Source of the DNA: Lachnospiraceae bacterium
Lineage (GTDB): Bacteria; Bacillota; Clostridia; Lachnospirales; Lachnospiraceae
NCBI GenBank assembly: GCA_021205385.1
Contig: JAJPXQ010000138.1
Span: 1-48,039, forward strand
Length of the DNA stretch: 48,039 nucleotides
Direction of reading: 5' to 3'
Shown here: in pieces, positions 1 through 8,793 of the stretch
How the letters are laid out: each line of letters begins with the position of its first letter
Position numbering within the stretch: position 1 is the first letter of the stretch
The notes under the pieces: model-generated
Seen by the model: the letters and a program-made list of their open reading frames with translations, nothing else
Databases searched by the model: none
Told to the model about the DNA's origin: nothing
Position numbers and translations under genes: made by a program

Positions 1-2
1 AT

Positions 3-23
3 ATAAAAGTCTCTGACTTTTAT
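3..23 (-). terminator. Hairpin just after ffh
   Basis: A perfect 9-bp inverted repeat with a 3-base loop starts 10 bases past the ffh stop codon. It is AT-rich (ATAAAAGTC arms), and the window edge cuts off whatever T-run may follow. It could be a weak terminator or an intercistronic hairpin before the next gene, which is outside the window. Confidence 0.4.
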
Positions 24-33
24 TTCTTAAACC

Positions 34-1392
34 TCAGAACGGAAATCCGCCTCTTCTGGCCTTGCGGCCAAACATGCCGCCACCCTTCATCATATTCGGC
101 ATCTGCTTCATCATCTTGCGGCTCTGCTCAAACTGCTTGATCAGGCGATTCACCTCGCTGATATCGACACCCGCGCCGCGCGCGATCCTGCGCTTTCTCG
201 ACGGGTTCAGAAGATTCGGATTCTGCCGCTCCTTCACGGTCATGGACAGGATAATCGCCTCGATGTGCGCCATCTGCTTCTCATCCATCGCGTCCTCGAT
301 CTGTTTCATCTGGCTGCCGCCCATACCCGGCAACATGCCGAGCATCGCGCCGATGCCGCCCATCTTCTTCATCTGGTTCATACTCTCGAGATAGTCCTCA
401 AAGTCGAACTGATTTTTCTTCATCTTCTGCGAGAGCTGCCGCGCCTTATCCTCATCGATATTTTCCTGCGCCTTCTCGATCATTGTCAGCACGTCGCCCA
501 TTCCAAGGATACGGGAGGCCATGCGGTCCGGATAGAACTGCTCAAGGTCAGAGAGCTTCTCACCCATACCAGCATAGAGAATCGGCTTCCCTGTCACCGC
601 CTTAATTGAGAGCGCCGCGCCGCCGCGCGTGTCGCCGTCCAGCTTCGTCAGGATCACGCCGTCGATACCGACCCGATCGGAAAATGTCGTCGCCACATTG
701 ACTGCATCCTGACCGGTCATGGCGTCCACGACGAGAACACTGTAAGTCACGTCCACCTTCTCGCGGATCTCGACCAGCTCTGCCATCATCTCCTCGTCGA
801 TGTGCAAACGGCCCGCCGTATCGAGAATGACCACGCTCATGCCCTGCTTCCGGGCATGCTCAATCGAAGCCTTCGCGATGTCTGCCGGGCGCTGCTTATC
901 TCCCATGGAGAAGACCTCCACGCCCTGCTTTTCTCCGTTCACCTGCAGCTGTTTGATCGCCGCCGGGCGGTAGACATCGCAGGCGACGAGCAGGCACTTA
1001 CGGCCCTTGATCTTGAACTTGCCCGCAAGCTTCGCAGCGGTCGTCGTCTTACCTGCGCCCTGCAGACCGGTCATCATGATGACGGTAATCTCATTGGACG
1101 GCAGAAGCTTCAGCTCCGTCGTCTCGCTGCCCATGAGACGGATCATCTCTTCATTGACGATCTTGATCACGGTCTGCCCCGGTGTGAGGCTCTCCAGTAC
1201 CTCCTCGCCGATCGCCCGCTCCTCGACGGCCTTGATGAACTGCTTCACAACCTTGAAGCTCACATCCGCCTCCAGCAGAGCCAGCTTCACCTCTTTGAGC
1301 GCCGCCTTGACGTCGGCCTCGGTGAGTCGACCCTTGCCCCGGAGGTTCTTGAACACATTCTGTAATTTATCTGATAAACTGTCAAATGCCAT
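34..1392 (-). CDS. ffh: Signal recognition particle protein Ffh
   Basis: This is the SRP54 GTPase that, with 4.5S/scRNA, targets nascent membrane and secreted proteins to the translocon through FtsY. The 452 residues match the usual length. An N-terminal helical domain is followed by the G domain with the P-loop GLQGAGKTTTAAKLA near residue 110, the DTAGR motif near 190 and TKLDGDTRGGA near 245. The C-terminal M domain (about 295-435) is rich in methionine and carries the RNA-binding GSRKRR-like stretch (PSRKRRIARGAG). It starts directly after the stop codon of ylxM, so the two are translationally linked, the classical arrangement in Firmicutes. Nothing is unusual in the sequence. Identification is secure. 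Confidence 0.98.
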   Translation of the reverse strand: MAFDSLSDKLQNVFKNLRGKGRLTEADVKAALKEVKLALLEADVSFKVVKQFIKAVEERAIGEEVLESLTPGQTVIKIVNEEMIRLMGSETTELKLLPSNEITVIMMTGLQGAGKTTTAAKLAGKFKIKGRKCLLVACDVYRPAAIKQLQVNGEKQGVEVFSMGDKQRPADIAKASIEHARKQGMSVVILDTAGRLHIDEEMMAELVEIREKVDVTYSVLVVDAMTGQDAVNVATTFSDRVGIDGVILTKLDGDTRGGAALSIKAVTGKPILYAGMGEKLSDLEQFYPDRMASRILGMGDVLTMIEKAQENIDEDKARQLSQKMKKNQFDFEDYLESMNQMKKMGGIGAMLGMLPGMGGSQMKQIEDAMDEKQMAHIEAIILSMTVKERQNPNLLNPSRKRRIARGAGVDISEVNRLIKQFEQSRKMMKQMPNMMKGGGMFGRKARRGGFPF

Positions 1393-1728
1393 CTACAGCT
1401 CCTCCAGAATCCCGGCGGCCAGCCGCCCGATCTTTTCCATCTCAGGATCGCTTTCATTCTCTGATGCAATCCGGCGAATCTCCCCAACCTGATTTCTTAT
1501 CTTTACAAATTTCTCCACTAGATGCAGCTTTTCCTCGTATCCCGCGAGGGTTCTGCCGCAGCGGCGAACCATATCGTGTACGCCCTGGCGGCTGATCCCG
1601 AGTTCTTCGGCGACCTCACTCAACGAGTAGTCATTCAGCACGACATCCTCATAGACCCTTTTTTGTCGCTCTGTCAGCAGCTCCCCGTAGAAATCATATA
1701 AAAGCGCTTGTCTCAGAATCTCCTCCAT
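1393..1728 (-). CDS. ylxM: YlxM family DNA-binding protein (UPF0122)
   Basis: A small sigma-70 region-4-like helix-turn-helix protein, 111 residues, encoded just ahead of ffh in many Firmicutes and thought to modulate SRP function. The HTH lies around residues 30-60 (YSLSEVAEELGISRQGVHDMVRR), with the conserved start EEILRQALLYDFYGELLT. I choose the ATG at 1728 because a GAGGG Shine-Dalgarno sits 8 bases upstream. A GTG at 1737 is possible but overlaps that site. It has its own promoter (see 1746-1774), separate from the TRAP operon upstream. Family assignment is secure; biochemical role is only partly known. Confidence 0.93.
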   Translation of the reverse strand: MEEILRQALLYDFYGELLTERQKRVYEDVVLNDYSLSEVAEELGISRQGVHDMVRRCGRTLAGYEEKLHLVEKFVKIRNQVGEIRRIASENESDPEMEKIGRLAAGILEEL

Positions 1729-1745
1729 AGCGATCACCCTCAGGT

Positions 1746-1774
1746 ATCTTACACGAAAAAGGAAGAGGTGTCAA
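1746..1774 (-). promoter_or_regulatory. Sigma-A type promoter of ylxM-ffh
   Basis: Read on the minus strand, TTGACA (1769-1774) and TAAGAT (1746-1751) are separated by exactly 17 bases and lie just before ylxM. The -35 box is part of one arm of the terminator hairpin of the upstream TRAP operon, so the two signals share bases. Confidence 0.75.
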
Positions 1775-1797
1775 GGAAAATTTCTTGACACCTCTTC
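1756..1797 (-). terminator. Rho-independent terminator of the TRAP operon
   Basis: Perfect 14-bp inverted repeat (arms 1762-1775 and 1784-1797, 8-base loop), followed on the minus strand by a CTTTTT tail. It lies 28 bases downstream of dctP and ends the nine-gene run that begins at 9891. Confidence 0.88.
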
Positions 1798-1825
1798 TGA
1801 ATTTTCAGCGCTGAATTTTCAGCAG

Positions 1826-2824
1826 TTACTTCCCCACATACATATAATACAGCTCATCGTCCCCGACCGCTTCCCGGATCTCCTCGTAAAGATCCGCCGA
1901 AGCTGCCCGCATCTCTTCGACCAACTCATCAGAGACCTCGACAATCGTCGTCCCGGCCTCCTCGCAGATCGCGATGCGGTCGTCCACGCGGGCCTGGGCC
2001 TGCTCGCGCGCGTAGGCGCAGGCTGTAGTCGCGGCCTCGCGGATGATCTCCTGCTGCTCCTCCGGGAGGCTCTCCATGAAGTCCTCGCTCACGATCAGGC
2101 TTAAGAGATGCGGCAGGTGATTCGTCTGGATCACATAGTCCTGCTGCTCGTAGAATTTATTTGAGACGATGACCTCGTAGGGATTCTCCTGCGCGTCAAT
2201 CGTGTTCTGCTGCAGACCGATGTAGACCTCCGAGAAGGACATCGGCGTCGGGTTCGCACCGATCGCTTTCCAGAATGCCATGTGGTAGGAGTTCTCCATC
2301 GTGCGGATCTTGATGCCGGAGAAGTCCTCCAGGCTCTCGACCGCCACGTTGGAGCTCATGACGCGGAAATTCTGGTCGCTCATGCCGAGCAGCTCCAGGC
2401 CTTTTTCCGCATAGATTTCATTGATCTTTTCCATAAATGCTTCATTGTCCAGCACCTCGTGCAGCTCTTCGATATCGCTGAACACACAGGGCAGGTCAAA
2501 AAGGCACAGGCGCGGCAGGTAGCTGACCTGCGGCGCCGTGTTCTGCACGACAAAAGGAATATCGCCGGTCATGCAGCACTCGATCAGCTCGGTATCGCCG
2601 CCGAGCGAGCTGTTCGCATAGACCTCGATGCGCATCGCGCCGTCCGAGAGCCGCTCCACTTCCTCGGCAAATTTTTCCGCATAGATCTGTGTGACCGTGT
2701 CCTCCGGGCTCGCCGTTCCCAGCACCCAGGCATAGGTCTGGCTGCTCTCATGGCAACCTGTAAGTGAAAGCGCCGCAACCATCACAAATATCAGCATCAG
2801 ACAGCCAGAAATTCTTTTTTTCAT
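1826..2824 (-). CDS. dctP: TRAP transporter solute-binding lipoprotein (DctP family)
   Basis: Extracytoplasmic binding protein of a tripartite ATP-independent periplasmic transporter; it captures a carboxylate ligand and delivers it to the DctQM membrane complex. A lipoprotein signal peptide with lipobox LTGC ends near residue 24, anchoring it outside the Gram-positive membrane. The DctP fold is seen in segments such as LGTASPEDTVTQIYAEKFAEEV, GIKIRTMENSYHMAFWKAIGA and MSFSEVYIGLQQNTIDAQENP; the Arg of IKIRT is the usual carboxylate-clamping residue in this family. I place the start at 2824, where GGAGG is 8 bases upstream; an upstream GTG at 2833 is too close to that site. It follows dctM by a few bases. 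The ligand is not readable directly; the dehydrogenase next door suggests shikimate or quinate (inference). Confidence 0.93.
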   Translation of the reverse strand: MKKRISGCLMLIFVMVAALSLTGCHESSQTYAWVLGTASPEDTVTQIYAEKFAEEVERLSDGAMRIEVYANSSLGGDTELIECCMTGDIPFVVQNTAPQVSYLPRLCLFDLPCVFSDIEELHEVLDNEAFMEKINEIYAEKGLELLGMSDQNFRVMSSNVAVESLEDFSGIKIRTMENSYHMAFWKAIGANPTPMSFSEVYIGLQQNTIDAQENPYEVIVSNKFYEQQDYVIQTNHLPHLLSLIVSEDFMESLPEEQQEIIREAATTACAYAREQAQARVDDRIAICEEAGTTIVEVSDELVEEMRAASADLYEEIREAVGDDELYYMYVGK

Positions 2825-2836
2825 CTTCGCCACCTC

Positions 2837-4123
2837 CTATACAAGCAGCAGGCTGATCTGCGGAATGTAGGTGACCAGCAGCAGTGCAATAAAGAACAGT
2901 ATAATCATCGGCATCGCCTTACGGGCAATCTCCATGACCGGCACCTTCGAGAGCGAGCTTGCCACGAAGAGATTGACGCCGATCGGAGGAGTGACAAAGC
3001 CGATCGCCAGGTTGACGACCATGATAATGCCGAAATGTACCGGATCCACGCCGTAGGTCTCCACGATCGGCAGCAGGATCGGCGCAAGAATCAGGATGGC
3101 CGGACTCGTGTCCATGACCATGCCGACGACGAGCAGCAGGAGGTTGATCACGAGCAGCAGCACGATCTTATTCGTGAAGGAGCTCGTCATCCACGCGGAA
3201 ACAGTCTGCGGCACATGCATCAGCGTCAGAATGCGCGAAAACGCGACGGACGCCGCCAGGATAAAGAGGATCGGGCAGAAGGTCCGCACCGCATCACGGA
3301 AAATGCCCCAGAGATCCCTGATCTTCAGCGTCCGGTACACAAAGAGGCTGATGATCAGCGCATAGAACACCGAAATGACCGCCGCCTCCGTCGGGCTTGT
3401 CACACCGGTGTAGATGCAGCCCAGGATAATTACAGGCGTCAGCAGCGCAAACAGGCTTTCAAAAAATACTTTCCGGAAGCCACGCCCGTGCAGTTCATCC
3501 ACAATGACGTTGATCTTCTCCCTGTCCTCGCCGTTTTTCTTACAATAATAAAATGCATAGCCCATCAGAATCACGCCGATCAGGGTCCCGGGAATAATGC
3601 CCGCGAGGAACATATCGCTCACGGAGGTGCCCGTCGCCTGCGCATAGAGAATAAAGGGAATGCTCGGCGGAATGATGACGCCCAGGCCTCCCGCCGTCGC
3701 GACGAGCGCGACACTGAATTTCTTATCGTAGCCCATCTCGAGCATCAGCGGAATCGTCATGGAACCGACCGCCGCCACCGTCGCCGGAGCCGAGCCGGAG
3801 ATTGCGCCGAAAAACAGGCAGGTGATCACGACCGCACAGGGAATACCCGCGGTACGCCTGCCAATAAAATAAGTGAAAACCTCAAACAGTTTCTTCGAGA
3901 CGCCGCCCTTTGACATGATAATGCCGGAGAGGACAAACATCGGAATAGCAAGCAGCGGATAGGAATTCACACCGCCGAGCATCGCGCGCAGTACATAGAC
4001 GCCGCTGACGGTAAAAGATTCCGAGAAAAGGCTGGGCATCATGCTCGTGATCGCGACCGTCAGGCCGACCGGCACTGCCAGCACCAGAAGTACCACAAAT
4101 AAAATCATTATCAATGCTGTCAT
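2837..4123 (-). CDS. dctM: TRAP transporter large permease DctM
   Basis: Large membrane subunit of the TRAP transporter, which couples solute uptake to a Na+ or H+ gradient. The 428 residues form about 12 hydrophobic segments, with hallmark motifs GAISGSAPATVAAVGSMTIP (near 107) and a proline-rich IIPPSIPFILYA stretch near 150, plus FVTPPIGVNLFVASSL near 385. Length is normal. It overlaps the end of dctQ by the ATGA tetranucleotide, indicating translational coupling, and dctP follows at once. Substrate is set by DctP. Confidence 0.95.
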   Translation of the reverse strand: MTALIMILFVVLLVLAVPVGLTVAITSMMPSLFSESFTVSGVYVLRAMLGGVNSYPLLAIPMFVLSGIIMSKGGVSKKLFEVFTYFIGRRTAGIPCAVVITCLFFGAISGSAPATVAAVGSMTIPLMLEMGYDKKFSVALVATAGGLGVIIPPSIPFILYAQATGTSVSDMFLAGIIPGTLIGVILMGYAFYYCKKNGEDREKINVIVDELHGRGFRKVFFESLFALLTPVIILGCIYTGVTSPTEAAVISVFYALIISLFVYRTLKIRDLWGIFRDAVRTFCPILFILAASVAFSRILTLMHVPQTVSAWMTSSFTNKIVLLLVINLLLLVVGMVMDTSPAILILAPILLPIVETYGVDPVHFGIIMVVNLAIGFVTPPIGVNLFVASSLSKVPVMEIARKAMPMIILFFIALLLVTYIPQISLLLV

Positions 4124-4605
4124 GACCAGAACCCCCTCATCGTCTTTGCTTCACGGATCCAGGCCTGCGCGACACGGATTGTCAGCAGGATAAAGCCTAC
4201 AAGCGGCGCGGACTGGATATAGTACATCGGAATCTTCAGAGCCGCGCTCGTCGAGCCGAACTCCACTGCCTGGCGCACATAGGTGTAACAGAACGGCAGC
4301 ATAATGATGCAGAAAATGAGCACCAGCGTGTGGCGGAACAGGCGAAGCACCGTCTTTCCCGGGTCGGACAGACTGTTAATCACCTGCTCGATCTTGATCG
4401 AAATTCTCTTTTTCACGCAGTAGCTGATGCTGATAAAAGTCGCCCACACGAAGAGATACTGCGTCAGCTCCTCCGACCAGCTCAGGGACTGGTTCAGGAC
4501 ATAGCGCGCAAACACCTGAATTCCCATGATGATCACCATACAGATCAGCAGCAGGATCAGGAGCGTCTCCTCCAGATTGTCGTCCAGCCATCTCAGTAGT
4601 TTCAT
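4120..4605 (-). CDS. dctQ: TRAP transporter small permease DctQ
   Basis: Small membrane subunit of the TRAP system, 161 residues with four predicted transmembrane segments. The family signature ARYVLNQSLSWSEELTQYLFVWATFIS is recognisable near residues 33-60. It begins 18 bases after the shikimate/quinate dehydrogenase gene, with a strong GGGGGAAAG site upstream, and its stop codon overlaps the dctM start. Gene order Q-M-P is common for Firmicutes TRAP operons. Confidence 0.93.
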   Translation of the reverse strand: MKLLRWLDDNLEETLLILLLICMVIIMGIQVFARYVLNQSLSWSEELTQYLFVWATFISISYCVKKRISIKIEQVINSLSDPGKTVLRLFRHTLVLIFCIIMLPFCYTYVRQAVEFGSTSAALKIPMYYIQSAPLVGFILLTIRVAQAWIREAKTMRGFWS

Positions 4606-4623
4606 TCTCTTTCCCCCTGTTTC

Positions 4624-5487
4624 CTAGATTTTTAAAAATTCTTTCATATGCGCGATCGGCATATCGCGTCCGGTCCACAGGCGGAATGCTTCCGCCCCCT
4701 GGAACAACATCATCGGGAAACCGTTCATCGTCTCGCAGCCCGCTTCCTGCGCCATTTTGAGGAACAGCGTCTGCGGCGGCGCATAGATCACATCCGTCAC
4801 AAGCATGCCCGGTTTGAAATAACTCACATCCGGGATGTAGGTCCACGCTTTCTGCGGCGTCATCCCCACCTCCGTGGCATTGGCAAGGAGATCGCTGTCC
4901 CAGATCTCCCGCTTCAGCGCGTCGAGATCCTCCAGACCGTAGAGCTTCGTCGGGCAGCCGAGCCGTTCGTTCAGAAGCGCGGTCGTTTCTCTCACCCGCG
5001 GCCAGTATTTATCATGGATATTGAAAATCGACATTTCCCGCACGCCCGCGAGCGCGGCCTGCACCTGGATCGCCTTGGCGGCCCCGCCGGCTCCCACGAT
5101 CGTCATCTTCTTTCCCTTAATATCGAAACCGTGATCCCGAAGTCCGCGTATGTAACCAATTCCGTCGGTGATATGCCCGGTCAGCACGCCGTCGTCATTG
5201 ATGATCGTATTGACCGCCCCGCAGAGCTCTGCCTCCGGCGTCAGTCGGTCGAGGTACTGCATAACCGCTATTTTATTTGGCATGGAAATATTGCCGCCGC
5301 GCACCTTCAGCGCGCGCATCGACTCGATCGCCTGCGGCAGATTGTCCTGATCCACCTCAAAACAGAGATAGGCGTAGTCCAGTCCGAGATAGCTCAAAGC
5401 CTCGTTGTGCATGGCCGGTGAGCTCGAATGCCGGATCGGATACGCCATCAAAGTCAACAGTTCCGTATGTCCTGTAATTCTGTCCAT
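4624..5487 (-). CDS. ydiB: Shikimate/quinate dehydrogenase, YdiB type (AroE family)
   Basis: NAD(P)-dependent dehydrogenase of the AroE family, interconverting shikimate or quinate with the 3-dehydro compounds. The substrate domain has LMAYPIRHSSSP (14-25) and the catalytic-lysine segment SMPNK near 88-92; biosynthetic AroE normally has T-V/I-P-H-K there, whereas E. coli YdiB has SMPNK. The nucleotide site is VGAGGAAKA near 130, and the end GFPMMLFQGAEAFRLWTG also resembles YdiB. Length (287) matches YdiB. It sits between cdd and the three TRAP genes with short gaps, so it may act on the imported solute rather than in aromatic amino acid synthesis. The family is certain; YdiB-like specificity is inferred from motifs and context. 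Confidence 0.9.
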   Translation of the reverse strand: MDRITGHTELLTLMAYPIRHSSSPAMHNEALSYLGLDYAYLCFEVDQDNLPQAIESMRALKVRGGNISMPNKIAVMQYLDRLTPEAELCGAVNTIINDDGVLTGHITDGIGYIRGLRDHGFDIKGKKMTIVGAGGAAKAIQVQAALAGVREMSIFNIHDKYWPRVRETTALLNERLGCPTKLYGLEDLDALKREIWDSDLLANATEVGMTPQKAWTYIPDVSYFKPGMLVTDVIYAPPQTLFLKMAQEAGCETMNGFPMMLFQGAEAFRLWTGRDMPIAHMKEFLKI

Positions 5488-5513
5488 CCCACTTTTCCCT
5501 TATTGTACATTTC

Positions 5514-5948
5514 TTATTTTTTTGAAAGATCGCCCGGACCGAAGCCGCGCGGAAACAGTTCTCCCAGGGTGCACACTTCATAGTGCTGCCTGTCCGTTGC
5601 AAGAATGACCTGAAATTCTTCCGGATCACAGAATTCCGCCATGACCTGGCGACAGACGCCGCAGGGCGTCACATAGTCTTTCGGCATGCCATCCGGTCCT
5701 CCGACAATCGCGATCGCAGTAAACGCCTGCTCGCCTTCGCTGACCCCTTTAAAGAACGCTGTGCGCTCCGCGCAGTTCGACGGCGCATAGGCCGCATTTT
5801 CAATATTGCAGCCGGTATAAATCATACCGCTCTTTCCAAGCAGCGCCGCCCCGACCTGAAAGTGAGAATAAGGCGCATAAGAGCGCAGCAGCATGAGCAG
5901 CGCTATCGTGATCAGCTCCTGAATATCTTCCTCTTTTAACTGTTTCAA
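5514..5948 (-). CDS. cdd: Cytidine deaminase
   Basis: Zinc-dependent deaminase converting cytidine and deoxycytidine to the uridine forms in pyrimidine salvage. The 144 residues contain substrate motif GCNIENAAYAPSNCAERTAF (zinc Cys and the catalytic Glu of CAE) and the second zinc motif PCGVCRQ. The start codon is TTG at 5948, one base after deoC, with a GGAG site that lies inside the end of deoC. Pairing with deoC fits nucleoside catabolism: deaminated deoxynucleosides eventually feed deoxyribose-5-phosphate to DeoC. Confidence 0.95.
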   Translation of the reverse strand: MKQLKEEDIQELITIALLMLLRSYAPYSHFQVGAALLGKSGMIYTGCNIENAAYAPSNCAERTAFFKGVSEGEQAFTAIAIVGGPDGMPKDYVTPCGVCRQVMAEFCDPEEFQVILATDRQHYEVCTLGELFPRGFGPGDLSKK

Positions 5949-5949
5949 A

Positions 5950-6606
5950 TCACTTCTCTCCCTGCTTCACAAGCTTCACGACACGGCTCGTGCCCAGGCG
6001 ATCCGCCCCCAGCCGGAGAAACTCCTCCGCGTCCGCAAGGGAGGCGATGCCGCCCGCCGCCTTGATCTTCACATCCGAACCGACGTTCTCCGCGAACAGC
6101 CGGACATCGTCAAAAGTCGCCCCGCCGGTTGAGAAGCCGGTTGAAGTCTTGATATAATCTGCTCCCGCGCGTGTCACCACATGGCACAGTTCGACCTTCT
6201 CCCCGTCCGTTAGAAGACAGGTCTCGATGATCACCTTCAGAATCTTCTCTCCTGCTACAGCCTTCAGCGCACGGATCTCCTGCTCCACGAGATCAAATCT
6301 TCCATCCTTCACCCAGCCGATATTGACGACCATGTCGATCTCATCCGCACCGTTCGCAAGCGCATCCTTCGCCTCGAATTCCTTGGCCGCCGTCGTCATG
6401 TAGCCGTTCGGAAAACCGATGACCGTACAGACCGCCATCCGCTCACCCACATAGTCCTTCGCCTGCCGCACATAGCTGGGCGGAATACAGACCGAGGCCG
6501 TGCCGTAATGCATCGCGTCGTCGCAGATCTGACGAATCTCCTCCCAGGTCGCGCCCTGCGCGAGCAGCGTATGATCCACATGTTTTAAAATCTCTTTTAC
6601 ATCCAT
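5950..6606 (-). CDS. deoC: Deoxyribose-phosphate aldolase
   Basis: Class I aldolase splitting 2-deoxyribose-5-phosphate into glyceraldehyde-3-phosphate and acetaldehyde. The 218 residues show the family signatures [13 protein letters not shown], the Schiff-base lysine segment [11 protein letters not shown] near 150-160 and VKIKAAGGI near 180. The start is supported by AGGAG 9 bases upstream. It lies 18 bases after mgtE and one base ahead of cdd in the same run. No anomalies. Confidence 0.97.
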   Translation of the reverse strand: MDVKEILKHVDHTLLAQGATWEEIRQICDDAMHYGTASVCIPPSYVRQAKDYVGERMAVCTVIGFPNGYMTTAAKEFEAKDALANGADEIDMVVNIGWVKDGRFDLVEQEIRALKAVAGEKILKVIIETCLLTDGEKVELCHVVTRAGADYIKTSTGFSTGGATFDDVRLFAENVGSDVKIKAAGGIASLADAEEFLRLGADRLGTSRVVKLVKQGEK

Positions 6607-6624
6607 TTATCGATTCTCCTTTTA

Positions 6625-7977
6625 TCAGATGCCTAAAAACAGCTGTGCAAACTGGAAATAAATCAGCAGCGACAGCGCGTCGACGATCGTCGTGATAAAC
6701 GGACTCGCCATAACCGCCGGATCAAAACCGAGCTTCTGCGCAATCAGCGGCAGCGTACAACCCGTAATCTTCGCCACGAAAACGGTCGCCACCAGCGTAC
6801 AGCAGATCGCCGCCGCCACCAGCACACTCAGGCGGTCAAATATCATCAGCTTCGCAAAATTGACGCAGGCCAGCGTCAGGCCGCAGAGCACGGCCACGCG
6901 GATCTCCTTCCAGATCACACGCGGCAGATCCGCCGGCTCCAGTTCCTTCAGAGAAAGGGCGCGGATCACGCTCACGGAAGCCTGGCTTCCGGAATTACCG
7001 CCGGTATCCATCAACATCGGAATGTAGGCCGTCAGCACCACATAGGCGGACAGCGCGTCCTCAAAACTCGTGATAATGAAGCCCGTCACCGTCGCGGAAA
7101 TCATCAGGAGCAACAGCCAGGGAACGCGGTTCTTGTAAAGGTCAATCACCGGCGTCTTGATATAGGGCTGGTCGGAAGGGCGCATAGCGGCCATGATCTC
7201 CATGTCCTCCGTGGCCTCTTTCTTCATGACTTCCAGCACATCATCGACCGTGATAATACCGACGAGGTGATTCTCACCGTCCACGACGGGCAGCGCCATC
7301 AGATTATACTTATCAAAAATGCGCGTCGCTTCCTCCTGATCCTCACGGGCTTCGATCGAGATCACATTCTGTTCCATGATATCCTCGATGCGCGCATTGC
7401 CGTCCGACACGATAATCGTACGGATGGACACTGTGCCGATCAGGCGTCCCATGGTATCCGTGATATAGCAGTCGTTGATCGTCTCCTTATCCAGACCGTT
7501 CCGGCGGATGCTCACGATCGACTCATCCACCGTCATGAAGGGGCGCAGCCGCACGTACTCCGGCGTCATGATACTGCCGGCCGTGTCCTCCTGATATTTC
7601 AGAAGCTCATTGATCATGCGGCGCATGTCCGGGTCGGCCTGCCGCAGGATACGCTTCACGACATTCGCCGGCATATCATCGACCAGGTCTGCCGCGTCAT
7701 CGGCGCAGAGCTCGTTTACGACTTCTTTCAGCTCCGTATCCGTCAGCGCCTCGATCAGCATCTGCTGCCGGTCCGGGCTCATCTCAGAAAAAGTCTCCGC
7801 TGCCTGATCCTGCGACAGAAGCCGGAACAGGATCGGCAGAGTGTGTGTGGGTATTTCGTCGAGTATTTCCGCGACGTCGGAAGGGTTCATTGTGTGCAGA
7901 ATGTCTTTGACGGAATTGTATTTTTTGTTCTCTGCCAGCGCGACCAGCGCGCTGTTTAGCACAAGCGGATCGTTCAT
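6625..7977 (-). CDS. mgtE: Magnesium transporter MgtE
   Basis: Mg2+ channel of the MgtE family. An N-terminal superhelical domain (about 1-125, with the repeated ADLVDDM and DRQQML patterns) is followed by paired CBS domains (about 130-255) that sense cytosolic Mg2+, then five transmembrane helices, including the pore region with YIPMLMDTGGNSGSQASV and ASPFITTIVDALSLLIYF. The length of 450 residues is standard. I start at ATG 7977, with GGAG 8 bases upstream, rather than the GTG at 7986. Only 19-28 bases separate it from map, so there is no room for the Mg2+ riboswitch often found before mgtE. Confidence 0.95.
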   Translation of the reverse strand: MNDPLVLNSALVALAENKKYNSVKDILHTMNPSDVAEILDEIPTHTLPILFRLLSQDQAAETFSEMSPDRQQMLIEALTDTELKEVVNELCADDAADLVDDMPANVVKRILRQADPDMRRMINELLKYQEDTAGSIMTPEYVRLRPFMTVDESIVSIRRNGLDKETINDCYITDTMGRLIGTVSIRTIIVSDGNARIEDIMEQNVISIEAREDQEEATRIFDKYNLMALPVVDGENHLVGIITVDDVLEVMKKEATEDMEIMAAMRPSDQPYIKTPVIDLYKNRVPWLLLLMISATVTGFIITSFEDALSAYVVLTAYIPMLMDTGGNSGSQASVSVIRALSLKELEPADLPRVIWKEIRVAVLCGLTLACVNFAKLMIFDRLSVLVAAAICCTLVATVFVAKITGCTLPLIAQKLGFDPAVMASPFITTIVDALSLLIYFQFAQLFLGI

Positions 7978-8005
7978 TGGAATCACTCCCCCTCTCTTTT
8001 TAAGC

Positions 8006-8788
8006 TCAATGGCTCAGAACTTCATAGCCATCCTCCAGCACGGCGACCGTCACTTCCCACTGCGCCGAGGGCATCCCGTCGGCGGTGTAGACCGTCCAGC
8101 CGTTCTTTTCATCTACATAATAATCAGGCGTCCCCATGTTGATCATCGGTTCAATCGTGAAGACCATGCCCGGCACCATGATCTCCCCGCTGCCCTTTGG
8201 GGACACATAACTCACAAAAGGATCCTCATGAAACTGCAGGCCAACGCCATGTCCGCCGATATCCTCGACGACCGTATAGCCCTGCCCCAGCGCATACATG
8301 TAAACCGCATGCCCCATATCGCCGATCGGCTTCCAGGGCTTCACCTCCATGAGGCCCACCTGCACAGCCTCCCGCGTGACCTGCACGAGCCTGCGTTTGT
8401 CGGCGCTCACCTCCCCGATACAGAACATCCGGGAAGCGTCGGAAAAATATCCCTTATAAATGGTAGAGACATCGACATTGATGATGTCACCCTCCTTCAG
8501 GAACTCCCTTTTATCGGGAATTCCATGACATATCACATTGTTGCGCGAGGTGCAGACGCTCTTCGGAAATCCTTCGTAGTGAAGCGGCGCGGCAATTCCG
8601 CCCAGCCGCTTTGTCTCCTCACTCACCCAGCGGTCAATCTCAGCGGTGGAGATTCCGGCGCAGATATGCTCCTGCACATAATCCAGCACAGCTGTATTTA
8701 CTTTTCCGCTCTCACGGATTCCGTCAAGCTGCGCACGACTCTTCACCGGCACACCGCCGATGCGCCGGTACCTCTTCCTGCTTCTCAT
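8006..8788 (-). CDS. map: Methionine aminopeptidase, type I
   Basis: Metal-dependent removal of the initiator methionine from nascent proteins. The five metal ligands are visible: Asp in INVDVS, Asp in FSDASR, His in GGHGVGLQFHE, Glu in FTIEPM and Glu in AQWEVTV. Length (about 260) is near the type I norm. The ATG at 8788 is preferred; a GTG at 8797 overlaps the stop codon of the DUF362 gene and sits almost on top of the GGGAG site. This copy is away from the ribosomal protein cluster where map usually lies, so the genome may carry a second map (inference). Confidence 0.93.
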   Translation of the reverse strand: MRSRKRYRRIGGVPVKSRAQLDGIRESGKVNTAVLDYVQEHICAGISTAEIDRWVSEETKRLGGIAAPLHYEGFPKSVCTSRNNVICHGIPDKREFLKEGDIINVDVSTIYKGYFSDASRMFCIGEVSADKRRLVQVTREAVQVGLMEVKPWKPIGDMGHAVYMYALGQGYTVVEDIGGHGVGLQFHEDPFVSYVSPKGSGEIMVPGMVFTIEPMINMGTPDYYVDEKNGWTVYTADGMPSAQWEVTVAVLEDGYEVLSH

Positions 8789-8793
8789 AAAAA

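Noticed and set aside
3035..3913. Plus-strand open frame opposite dctM
   Set aside because: It is fully within a clear DctM gene on the other strand and has shadow-type composition (Arg/His/Gln-rich).
7978..8005. Mg2+ riboswitch before mgtE
   Set aside because: Only about 28 bases separate mgtE from map, so the roughly 160-base M-box cannot be present.
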